A DNA stretch of 11,240 nucleotides from DASTHG01 sp041498155 (lineage in GTDB: Bacteria > Gemmatimonadota > Gemmatimonadetes > Gemmatimonadales > GWC2-71-9): the NCBI GenBank assembly GCA_041498155.1, contig JBGQHV010000112.1, positions 1-11,240 on the forward strand, given 5' to 3'. A model generated the notes under the pieces. The model saw only the letters and a list, made by a program, of their open reading frames with translations. It ran no database searches and was not told where the DNA came from. Both the position numbers and the translations under genes were made by a program. Below, piece by piece: positions 1-5,947 of the stretch. How positions within the stretch are numbered: the first letter of the stretch is position 1; each line of letters begins with the position of its first letter.

Positions 1-1
1 C

Positions 2-265
2 GAAGCCCAGGTTCGGCCGCGCTCGGGATTGGCGTTGAAGCACGGCCTTACCCTGCCCAACTCACCGGCGACGATCGACTCCGACTACCGCGGGGAGCTC
101 CTGGTCGCGCTGATCAACCTGGGGACGGAGCCGGTGACGGTGACGCGCGGGACCCGGATCGCCCAGCTGGTGTTCCAGCGGGTCGAGGACGTGCGCCTGG
201 AGCCGGTCGACGTCCTGCCGCCGAGCGAGCGCGGCGCGGGCGGATTCGGGAGCACCGGCGCGTGA
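2..265 (+). CDS. dut: dUTP diphosphatase, C-terminal part (5' end outside window)
   Basis: This is the last 87 codons of a trimeric dUTPase, which hydrolyses dUTP to dUMP and pyrophosphate, keeping uracil out of DNA and supplying dUMP for thymidylate synthesis. Four of the five family motifs are visible: motif II (RPRSGLA), motif III (ATIDSDYRGEL, with the uracil-site region), motif IV (RIAQLVF) and the glycine-rich motif V (RGAGGFGSTG) near the C-terminus, which closes over the active site. Motif I lies upstream of the window. The reading frame is open from base 2, so no start can be assigned here. The TGA stop overlaps the GTG start of the next gene by four bases (GTGA), suggesting translational coupling. 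Assignment to the family is secure; the N-terminal part cannot be checked. Confidence 0.95.
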   Translation, partial: EAQVRPRSGLALKHGLTLPNSPATIDSDYRGELLVALINLGTEPVTVTRGTRIAQLVFQRVEDVRLEPVDVLPPSERGAGGFGSTGA

Positions 266-1116
266 TTCGCCCGCCCGTGCTCTGCTACCATCGTGTGGGC
301 GGCCCGCTCGAGGTCGGGATCACCCGAGTGCCCGGCCCGGTGTTCGTCAAACAGATGACGGCCCTCGCCAAGGCGGGGTGGCGCACGCTGACCCTGGAGG
401 AGTTTTCCCGATCGGCGTCGCCCTACCTCTTTCCGGTGACGCGTCTCTCGTCGGCGGAACGGACCTTCCTCCTCACGTTCGACGATGGCTACGCGAGTCT
501 GGCGGAGAGCGCCTATCCCGTCCTGGCGGATCTCGGGTTCACGGCGACGACGTTTCTCGTCACCGATTTCATCGGTCGCGAGAATCTCTGGGATGTGCGC
601 TACACACGACACCGCCTGCGGCACCTCGATTGGCCGGCGATCGAAGCGTGGCGGGCTCGCGGATTCGACTTCGGCTCGCACTCGTCCGCGCACCGTCGTC
701 TCACCTGGTTGAAGAAGCCGGCCCTGACCGAGGATCTGGTCCGGTCGCGTGAGACACTGATGCAGCGGCTCGGGCCGCCCGCGGGGCGGGCCATCGCCTA
801 TCCGTTCGGCGCGGTGAACCTGCTCACGGTCGAGCTGGCGCGGAAAACGGGGTTCGAGCTCGGGTTCGCGGGGGTATGGGAAGCCGGCAAGGACCCGCTG
901 CAGCTGTCGCGGATGCCGGTCTATGCGTGGGACATAGGGCGGGTGCCGGTGGGGTTGCGCGGTGGACCGCTCGGCACCGTTGGCCGTCTCGTCGCCCACG
1001 TCGCGAACCGCTGCGCCCTCGGAACCAGTCTGATGCTGGCGCTAGCGCGCCCCTTCCGGCGCCGGTCCCTGAAGGCGACGCCACAGGGCGAATCCCAGCA
1101 GGATCGCGCCGACTGA
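262..1116 (+). CDS. Polysaccharide deacetylase (carbohydrate esterase 4 / NodB family)
   Basis: A 284-residue CE4-family protein that should remove N- or O-acetyl groups from a polysaccharide by metal-dependent hydrolysis. Visible motifs are CYHRVG at residues 8-13, TFDDGY at 72-77 (catalytic and metal-binding Asp74/Asp75), HSSAH at 140-144 (two metal-ligand histidines) and YPFG at 180-183 (groove motif). No signal peptide or membrane helix is obvious at the N-terminus, so it may act on a lipid-linked or cytoplasmic-face saccharide; the substrate cannot be told from sequence. The GTG start lies in a GTGA overlap with the dut stop, with GGAG about ten bases upstream. The tail after about residue 225 is Arg/Gln-rich and outside the catalytic core. 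The last 75 bases run antisense to a small candidate ORF on the minus strand. The gene converges on fabI with 17 bases between stop codons. Confidence 0.9.
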   Translation: MIRPPVLCYHRVGGPLEVGITRVPGPVFVKQMTALAKAGWRTLTLEEFSRSASPYLFPVTRLSSAERTFLLTFDDGYASLAESAYPVLADLGFTATTFLVTDFIGRENLWDVRYTRHRLRHLDWPAIEAWRARGFDFGSHSSAHRRLTWLKKPALTEDLVRSRETLMQRLGPPAGRAIAYPFGAVNLLTVELARKTGFELGFAGVWEAGKDPLQLSRMPVYAWDIGRVPVGLRGGPLGTVGRLVAHVANRCALGTSLMLALARPFRRRSLKATPQGESQQDRAD

Positions 1117-1137
1117 GATTCCGGCCTGGGGGCTCAC
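1042..1137 (-). CDS. Candidate 31-residue single-helix membrane protein coupled to fabI
   Basis: A short ORF on the minus strand starts with GTG at 1137-1135 and ends with TAG at 1044-1042. Its GTG overlaps the fabI TGA by four bases (GTGA), the same junction seen at dut/deacetylase, mreC/mreD and mreD/mrdA here. GAGG lies four bases upstream of the start, a slightly short Shine-Dalgarno spacing. The product has a short polar N-terminus, a hydrophobic stretch (GISVGAILLGFALW, about residues 6-19), then Arg-Arg and a Pro/Gly-rich tail, as expected for one membrane helix with the C-terminus inside. The caveat is strong: the ORF lies almost wholly antisense, codon for codon, to the hydrophilic tail of the deacetylase gene, and the antisense of hydrophilic codons tends to be hydrophobic. 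I recognise no family. Confidence 0.3.
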   Translation of the reverse strand: MSPQAGISVGAILLGFALWRRLQGPAPEGAR

Positions 1138-2036
1138 AGTCCCTCGACGCCCGCCACGGCCATGCCCATCGTGTGGTAGCCCTTGTCGACGTAGATCGTC
1201 GTGCCGGTGATGCCGGTCGCGAGCGGGCTGCAGAGGAACGCGCCCACTGTTCCCACCTCTCGGGCCGCCAGGGGCTCGGCGAGCGGCGCATTGGCCGTGT
1301 AGTAGTCCACCATGCGCTCGATCTTGCCGATCGCGCTGGCCGCGCGTGATGCCAGTGGGCCCGCGGAGATCGTGTTGACGCGCACGCCGTACTTGCGCCC
1401 CGCCTCGAAGGCGAGGGTGCGGGTGTCGCTCTCCAGCGCGGCCTTGGCGGAGGACATGCCGCCGCCATAGCCCGGCACGACACGCTCGCTCGCCAGATAG
1501 GTGAGGGACAGAAACGCCCCGCCGGGCCGGAGATGCGGCGCCAAACGGGCGACCAGGGAGACGAGGGAGTACGCGCTGACCCCCACGGCGGTGAGATAGC
1601 CGGGGCGGCTGGTTTCGAGCAGCGGCTTCTTCACTTCGGGGCCGTTGGCGAGCGAGTGAATCACGATGTCGAGCGGCCGGTCACCGAAGTCGGCGAGCAG
1701 GCGCTGCCGCAGCCCTTCCACCGAGAAGTCGCCGACTTCCTTGTACCGCTTGTTCGTACGCACCTCCTCCGGCGCGTCTCCCAGTGTGTCGAACGCCGCG
1801 TCGAGCGGATAGATCTTTTCGAAGGCGAGCAACGACCCGTCCGGCATCCGGCGCGAGTCGTCGAGCTTGCCGCGCTCCAGCAGATTCTGGAAGATGTTCA
1901 ACGCCGGCGGCCACGTCCCGGCGCACACCGTGGCGCCGGCTTCCGCCAGCGCTTTGGCGATCGCGAAGCCGAACCCGGCGTCGTCAGCCACCCCGGCCAC
2001 CAGGGCCCGCTTCCCCGTGAGATCGATGCTCAGCAT
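1134..2036 (-). CDS. fabI: Enoyl-[acyl-carrier-protein] reductase, plant/chlamydia-type FabI
   Basis: A 300-residue short-chain dehydrogenase that performs the last step of each fatty-acid elongation cycle, reducing trans-2-enoyl-ACP with NAD(P)H. Features include the nucleotide loop GVADDAGFGFAIA (residues 15-27), HSLANGPEV (127-135), and the catalytic set Tyr180, Tyr190 and Lys198 in the order Y-x9-Y-x7-K. The x7 spacing and the insert at about residues 43-100 (PALNIF, PLDAAFD, NKRYKE) match plant, apicomplexan and chlamydial enzymes rather than the roughly 260-residue E. coli type with x6 spacing. SRPGYL, LTYLASE and AALESDTR are also plant-like. The ATG start at 2036 is preceded by GGAAAGAG with a short spacer. 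The geranylgeranyl reductase gene stops 13 bases upstream, so the two are probably co-transcribed. Function is secure; the subtype call comes from remembered plant sequences. Confidence 0.96.
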   Translation of the reverse strand: MLSIDLTGKRALVAGVADDAGFGFAIAKALAEAGATVCAGTWPPALNIFQNLLERGKLDDSRRMPDGSLLAFEKIYPLDAAFDTLGDAPEEVRTNKRYKEVGDFSVEGLRQRLLADFGDRPLDIVIHSLANGPEVKKPLLETSRPGYLTAVGVSAYSLVSLVARLAPHLRPGGAFLSLTYLASERVVPGYGGGMSSAKAALESDTRTLAFEAGRKYGVRVNTISAGPLASRAASAIGKIERMVDYYTANAPLAEPLAAREVGTVGAFLCSPLATGITGTTIYVDKGYHTMGMAVAGVEGL

Positions 2037-2049
2037 GTGCTCTTTCCAG

Positions 2050-3225
2050 TCAGATGAAGAAACGCGCCGCTACGGGAATCAGCTGCGGGTGCTTGACGAG
2101 TGCCTGGGCGAAGATGCGTCCCAAGGTACGCTTTTCCCGAGGGATGGCATTGACGGTCCGCGCCAGGCCGTTGAAGAACGCATCGTCGAGGTGTTCGAGC
2201 GCCTGCTTGATCCGGTAGTACTTGAGGTGGTCGTCTCCCAGGAGCTGCATCCAGTCCCGGTGATACGCGGCCAGACGACCGGCGCCCGTATCCCCCTCGC
2301 AGATCGCGGCAGCGGCGGTGCGCCCGGCGAGCCGGCCCGCCTTCATCGCGTTCACGATCCCCCCGCCCGAAAGGGGGTTGATCATGTGTGCCGCATCGCC
2401 CGCGACGAGGACGCCATCGGTGGTGGTCTGTCGGATCGTCGTGTGCACGATGACGCCGCCCACCGTGTACCCGGTTCGGGCGCCCCGGGGGTACCGCCGG
2501 GCGATCCAGGCGTCGAGGTACGACCGCGCGTTGCGGCCGTCACTCTTCAGGGCCACGATGCCAAGGCCGACGTTCGCGACGCCTTCCCCCTTGGGGAAGA
2601 CCCAGGCGTAGCCGCCCGGGGCGATGCCATCCCCGAACTGGAGGTAGATCGCATCGGGATCGAAATCGATGCCCTGCACGACATACTGGGCGCAGGATTC
2701 CATGTCGCGCGCGGGGACCCGGGTGTCGAGGCCGGCCCAGCGGCCGACCATCGTCTCGACGCCGTCGGCTCCGATGACGACCCGCGCGCGGATCACGTCG
2801 CGTCCTGCCGGACCGCGGACGGCGACCGCCCAACGCCCGTCCGCCTCGCGGGTCATGCCCGTCGCTTCGGTACCGACCTGGAGATCCGCCCCCGCCGCCA
2901 CTGCCTCGGCGGCGAGGAACGCATCGAAGCGGGTGCGGTCGAGAATCCAGCCCACATCCCGCTCGGCGACCTGGACCTCGGTGTCGTCGGGAGCGAGGAA
3001 GATCACGCGGGTGATCTTGCGGGCCGCCCAGGAGGCGCCTTCGGGGCGCGCGAACTCCCGCAGCCCGGCGTCGCCCACGCCCTCCGCGCAGCGGACCGGG
3101 GCCCCCACGGCGCGATCGCGCTCGAGCAGCACCACCTCGAGGCCGCGCGACGCCTGGGCCGCCTCGCGAGCCGCGATCGACCCCGCCGGGCCGGCACCCA
3201 CCACCAACACGTCCACTTCGCGCAT
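2050..3225 (-). CDS. Geranylgeranyl reductase family FAD protein (archaeal-like)
   Basis: A 391-residue flavoprotein expected to saturate C=C bonds of an isoprenoid chain (a prenylated quinone, prenyl diphosphate or lipid). The FAD-binding Rossmann motif GAGPAG is at residues 10-15 and the second FAD motif GDAAH at 276-280, followed by NPLSGGGIVNAMKAGRLAG. PVRCAEGV at 43-50 holds the conserved Cys46, and PGGYAWVFP at 203-211 matches the PxxYxWxFP lipid-site motif of archaeal geranylgeranyl reductases. ADGVETMVGRWAG and ESCAQY are also close to archaeal forms as I remember them. The frame is open 51 codons further upstream, but that part overlaps the ferredoxin gene; ATG at 3225 gives an N-terminus right before the FAD motif and a one-base TGATG overlap with the ferredoxin stop. 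The ferredoxin is the likely electron donor. Menaquinone side-chain saturation is one plausible role; the actual substrate is unknown. Confidence 0.9.
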   Translation of the reverse strand: MREVDVLVVGAGPAGSIAAREAAQASRGLEVVLLERDRAVGAPVRCAEGVGDAGLREFARPEGASWAARKITRVIFLAPDDTEVQVAERDVGWILDRTRFDAFLAAEAVAAGADLQVGTEATGMTREADGRWAVAVRGPAGRDVIRARVVIGADGVETMVGRWAGLDTRVPARDMESCAQYVVQGIDFDPDAIYLQFGDGIAPGGYAWVFPKGEGVANVGLGIVALKSDGRNARSYLDAWIARRYPRGARTGYTVGGVIVHTTIRQTTTDGVLVAGDAAHMINPLSGGGIVNAMKAGRLAGRTAAAAICEGDTGAGRLAAYHRDWMQLLGDDHLKYYRIKQALEHLDDAFFNGLARTVNAIPREKRTLGRIFAQALVKHPQLIPVAARFFI

Positions 3226-3425
3226 CAGGTCGCCATCATGGCCAGCGCCCCGACAGGGCAGGGCGCAATACACTTGCGGCAGCCCGTACACGCGACCGGA
3301 TCGACCAGCAGGGCGCTGAGATCGAGATGGATGGCTTCCGGGGGGCATAGCGGCAGGCACAGGCCGCAGCGGTCGCACACCTCGAGGTCCACCACAGCCA
3401 CTTCGGCGGCGCGCGCAGGGGGCAT
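3225..3425 (-). CDS. 2[4Fe-4S] ferredoxin, probable partner of the geranylgeranyl reductase
   Basis: A 66-residue bacterial-type ferredoxin. Two classical CxxCxxCxxxCP motifs are intact: Cys17, 20, 23, 27 and Cys46, 49, 52, 56, each set followed by proline, predicting two [4Fe-4S] clusters and low-potential electron transfer in the cytoplasm. Its stop overlaps the flavoprotein start by one base (TGATG), which argues for a dedicated electron-donor pair. In the archaeon Methanosarcina a ferredoxin is known to support full activity of the homologous reductase, consistent with this reading. The ATG start has no Shine-Dalgarno sequence; a -10-like hexamer ends six bases upstream, so the mRNA may be leaderless. 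GTG codons at residues 9, 11 and 12 are alternative starts that would still keep all eight cysteines. Confidence 0.93.
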   Translation of the reverse strand: MPPARAAEVAVVDLEVCDRCGLCLPLCPPEAIHLDLSALLVDPVACTGCRKCIAPCPVGALAMMAT

Positions 3426-3431
3426 CGGCGT

Positions 3432-3460
3432 AGGCTAGCCGCTCCCGGGAGAAGCGTCAA
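3432..3460 (-). promoter_or_regulatory. Probable sigma70-type promoter of the ferredoxin-GGR-fabI operon
   Basis: Read on the minus strand, TTGACG (3460-3455) and TAGCCT (3437-3432) are separated by 17 bases. Six bases lie between the -10 and the ferredoxin ATG, so transcription would begin at or next to the A of the start codon. A perfect 10-base palindrome, CTCCCGGGAG (3442-3451), fills the centre of the spacer. The call rests on consensus match and position only. Confidence 0.5.
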
Positions 3461-3476
3461 GCATCAGCCTTGCTTG
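3458..3476. promoter_or_regulatory. Dyad between divergent promoters (possible shared operator)
   Basis: The 6-base inverted repeat CAAGCA (3458-3463) / TGCTTG (3471-3476) has a 7-base centre. It overlaps the -35 boxes of both divergent promoters, so a dimeric regulator bound here could control the lipid-reductase operon and the rod-shape operon together. Two outward-facing TTG-containing -35 boxes create part of this symmetry by themselves, so it may be incidental. Confidence 0.25.
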
Positions 3477-3498
3477 GAGTTACGCTTTTCGTTAGGTT
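3470..3498 (+). promoter_or_regulatory. Probable sigma70-type promoter of the mreB operon
   Basis: TTGCTT (3470-3475) and TAGGTT (3493-3498) are separated by 17 bases on the + strand. Transcription would start near 3505, leaving a leader of about 50 bases before the GTG start of mreB. This leader has no strong Shine-Dalgarno sequence and contains an 8-base palindrome (GTGCGCAC, 3500-3507) around the predicted start site. The promoter supports choosing the GTG at 3554 over the upstream TTG, as the latter lies within the -35 box. Confidence 0.4.
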
Positions 3499-3553
3499 GG
3501 TGCGCACACGCGACACACCCGCCTCACACTTAGCCGGAACACGATCACCGACC

Positions 3554-4597
3554 GTGCCGCTCCGCTGGCCAAAATGGAACCTCGGGGCTTTCAACCCCGC
3601 GAACGAGATCGCCGTGGACCTGGGAACGGCGAACACGCTCGTGTATGTGCGGGGAGAGGGCATCGTGTTGAACGAGCCCTCCGTGGTCGCGATCGAAAAG
3701 GCGACCGGGAAGATCAAGGGGATCGGGCTGGAAGCCAAACGGATGCTCGGACGGACACCCGACAGCATCCTCGCGGTGCGGCCGCTCAAAGACGGCGTGA
3801 TCGCCGACTTCGACGTCACCGAGAAGATGCTGCGCTACTTCCTGAAGACGATCATCGATCGTCACGTGTTCCGGGTGCGCCCCAAGGTGATCGTGTGCGT
3901 GCCGAGCGGCATCACAGAGGTGGAGCGACGCGCGGTGCGCGATTCGGCGCAGTCGGCCGGGGCGAAGGAAGTCTACATGGTGGCGGAGCCGATGGCCGCG
4001 GCGATCGGGGTGGGCCTGCCGGTCGAGACGCCGACGGGGAACATGGTGATCGACATCGGCGGTGGCACGACCGAAATCGCCGTCATCGCCCTGTCGGGCA
4101 TCGTGTCCGACGCGTCCATCCGCACCGCGGGTGACGAGATGGATCAGGCGATCGTGCAGTTCATGCGCAAGAACTACAACCTCCTCATCGGCGAGCCCAC
4201 CGCCGAGCAGATCAAGATCCAGATCGGCTCCGCGGCGCCGGTGGGCGAAGAGCGCGAGATGGAGGTGAGGGGCCGCGACCTCGTGTCGGGTATCCCGAAG
4301 ATCGTGCGTGTGCATTCGAGCGAGGTACGGGAGGCCGTGCAGGAGCCGATCCAACAGATCGTGGACGCGGTGCGACGGGCGCTGGAAATCACCCCGCCGG
4401 AGCTCGCCAGCGATATCGTGGATCGCGGCATCGTGATGACCGGCGGCGGCTCGCTGATCCGCGGGCTCGATCAGCTGCTGCAGCAGGAGACCGGATTGCC
4501 TATCCACCTTGATGAAGACCCCATGACGTGCGTCGTGCGGGGGACCGGCCGGATCCTGGACGATCCCGAGAAATACCGCAACGTCCTGACCACGTAG
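3554..4597 (+). CDS. mreB: Rod shape-determining protein MreB (bacterial actin)
   Basis: A 347-residue actin homologue that forms membrane-bound filaments guiding lateral cell-wall synthesis. Nucleotide-site motifs are complete: phosphate-1 loop DLGTANT (residues 22-28), AEPMAAAIG (144-152) with the glutamate expected at the hydrolysis site, phosphate-2 loop DIGGGTTEIAV (167-177) and the adenosine loop TGGGSLIRG (296-304). The N-terminal PLRWPKWNLGAF is rich in Trp, Leu and basic residues and could be the membrane-anchoring segment found in Gram-negative MreB. I chose GTG at 3554 because it gives the usual family length; the frame is open back to a TTG at 3470, but that lies inside the predicted promoter. 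mreC begins four bases after the stop. First gene of the elongasome operon. Confidence 0.96.
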   Translation: MPLRWPKWNLGAFNPANEIAVDLGTANTLVYVRGEGIVLNEPSVVAIEKATGKIKGIGLEAKRMLGRTPDSILAVRPLKDGVIADFDVTEKMLRYFLKTIIDRHVFRVRPKVIVCVPSGITEVERRAVRDSAQSAGAKEVYMVAEPMAAAIGVGLPVETPTGNMVIDIGGGTTEIAVIALSGIVSDASIRTAGDEMDQAIVQFMRKNYNLLIGEPTAEQIKIQIGSAAPVGEEREMEVRGRDLVSGIPKIVRVHSSEVREAVQEPIQQIVDAVRRALEITPPELASDIVDRGIVMTGGGSLIRGLDQLLQQETGLPIHLDEDPMTCVVRGTGRILDDPEKYRNVLTT

Positions 4598-4601
4598 CCG
4601 C

Positions 4602-5453
4602 ATGGTCCTCGGGGCGGACCGCTACGCCACCCGGGGCGACACGCTCGTCTTCCTGAGCAGCCTCGCCCTCTCCCTGGTCGCCATGAGCCTGCCCCCGTCG
4701 ATCCGGGATCCCGTCGCGAGCGGCTTGCGGCGCAGCGTGCTGTGGCCGTTCCTCCAGCTGCAAGCCCAGTCTGAAGAGCTCCAGAGTTCCCGGACGCGTC
4801 TCGTCCAGGTGACGGCCGAGCGCGATTCGGCGGCGCTCGCCGCGGTGTTCTTGGGCGAGCTGCGCGCCGAGAATGCCCGGTTGCGGGAGCTCCTGGGTTT
4901 GCGCGCCCGCCTCGGTACCCGGTTCGTGCCGGCGGAAGTCCTGCACCAGGCCACGCCCACCGATCCCCTCACGGTTGTCATCTCGGCTGGGCAGCGGCAG
5001 GGCGTGCGGCAGCTTGCCCCGGTCGTGGCCCCGGAAGGATTGCTGGGGATCGTGAGTGTCACTGACGCGAGTACCAGTGTGGTCGCGACTTGGGCCCATC
5101 CGGAATTCCGGGCCAGCGGCATGGCCGCGGACGGCAGTGTGTACGGGATACTCTCCCCGCACGGTGCGCCGGGTCCCGGTGGCTGGCTGCTCGAGCTGGA
5201 TGGCGTGCCGTATCGTCAGCGGGTGCCGTTCGGCACGGTGATTCTCACCTCCGGCTTGGGCGGTGTGTTGCCCCGCGGCATTCCGGTCGGGACCGTGATC
5301 GGCGTCGCGGGTGAAAACGAATGGGAGCGGACCTATCTGGTGCGGCCCGCCGTGCCGCCCGGAGCCGTCACGCACGTGATGGTACTCGTCGAGTCCAATG
5401 CGGGCGACCTGCGCTCGGCCTTCCTGCCCGATTCGGGGAGCGTCCAGCCGTGA
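4602..5453 (+). CDS. mreC: Rod shape-determining protein MreC
   Basis: A 283-residue bitopic membrane protein that scaffolds the elongasome in the periplasm and activates PBP2. It has a short cytoplasmic N-terminus, one membrane helix at about residues 14-31, a coiled-coil region at about 48-100 ending in the hallmark LRAENARLRELLGL, and then the beta-rich domain. That domain carries VISAGQRQGV (126-135), GLLGIVSVTD (146-155) and TSGLGGVLPRGIPVG (216-230), all typical of MreC. No Shine-Dalgarno sequence is visible before ATG 4602, but the mreB stop is only four bases away, so reinitiation is likely. The stop overlaps the mreD start (GTGA). Length and domain order are normal. Confidence 0.95.
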   Translation: MVLGADRYATRGDTLVFLSSLALSLVAMSLPPSIRDPVASGLRRSVLWPFLQLQAQSEELQSSRTRLVQVTAERDSAALAAVFLGELRAENARLRELLGLRARLGTRFVPAEVLHQATPTDPLTVVISAGQRQGVRQLAPVVAPEGLLGIVSVTDASTSVVATWAHPEFRASGMAADGSVYGILSPHGAPGPGGWLLELDGVPYRQRVPFGTVILTSGLGGVLPRGIPVGTVIGVAGENEWERTYLVRPAVPPGAVTHVMVLVESNAGDLRSAFLPDSGSVQP

Positions 5454-5947
5454 GACGGGGTGATGCGCTGCGGTTCTGGAGCGTCCTGGCGCTGCTCGTC
5501 GTGCTGCAGTTCTCCGTTCGCAGCCGGTTCGGGAACGAGCGGGTGGCGCCCGACTTCCTGCTGTTGGCGCTGCTGATTTACACCATCCGGGCGCGTCCCG
5601 GAGCGAGCGCGGCGGCGGGATTCGTCGTCGGTCTCATGGGGGATGCGCTCACGCCGGCAAGCTTCGGCGCGGGAGCGCTGGCGCACGCGATCGTGGGCTA
5701 TGTCTCCTCGTGGGCGAAGGTGCTGTTCTTCGCGGAGAATCTGCTGGTCAACGGCGGCCTGTTCTTCGTGGGGACCTGGTTGCGCAACCTGATCTTGGCG
5801 GTCGCGTCCGGAAAGCTCGCAGGTCCCCAGCTTGGCTGGGAGCTGCTCGTGTGGTCGCCGCTGGAAGGCTTGACGACCGCGGCGGCCGGAGTCCTGGTGC
5901 TGATGGTGTTCCGCCAGTGGCTGGCGATCCGTCTGGAGCAGACGTGA
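5450..5947 (+). CDS. mreD: Rod shape-determining membrane protein MreD
   Basis: A 165-residue polytopic inner-membrane protein of the elongasome. Five or six hydrophobic segments can be seen, at about residues 8-22, 34-48, 52-66, 74-88, 97-119 and 133-156. The family pattern APDFLLLALLIY followed by GFVVGLMGDALTP and GALAHAIVGYVSSW is clear. The frame is open upstream within mreC, but GTG at 5450 gives a normal length, sits in a GTGA overlap with the mreC stop and has GGGGAG about nine bases before it. The stop overlaps the PBP2 gene by four bases. MreD sequences diverge strongly; the assignment rests on topology, these motifs and position between mreC and mrdA. Confidence 0.92.
   Translation: MRRGDALRFWSVLALLVVLQFSVRSRFGNERVAPDFLLLALLIYTIRARPGASAAAGFVVGLMGDALTPASFGAGALAHAIVGYVSSWAKVLFFAENLLVNGGLFFVGTWLRNLILAVASGKLAGPQLGWELLVWSPLEGLTTAAAGVLVLMVFRQWLAIRLEQT

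Noticed and set aside
1117..1133. The 17 bases between the convergent deacetylase and fabI stops, examined for a bidirectional terminator
   Set aside because: No inverted repeat or T-run is visible.
2050..3378. Geranylgeranyl reductase starting at 3378 (442 residues)
   Set aside because: The extra 51 residues are an out-of-frame reading of the ferredoxin gene and have no family similarity; ATG 3225 begins right before the FAD motif.
1867..3438. A 523-codon open frame on the + strand across the reductase/ferredoxin genes
   Set aside because: It lies antisense to genes with complete family motifs, its protein is full of Arg/Pro/His/Asp low-complexity sequence, and it shows no domain. Long antisense frames are expected in GC-rich coding DNA.
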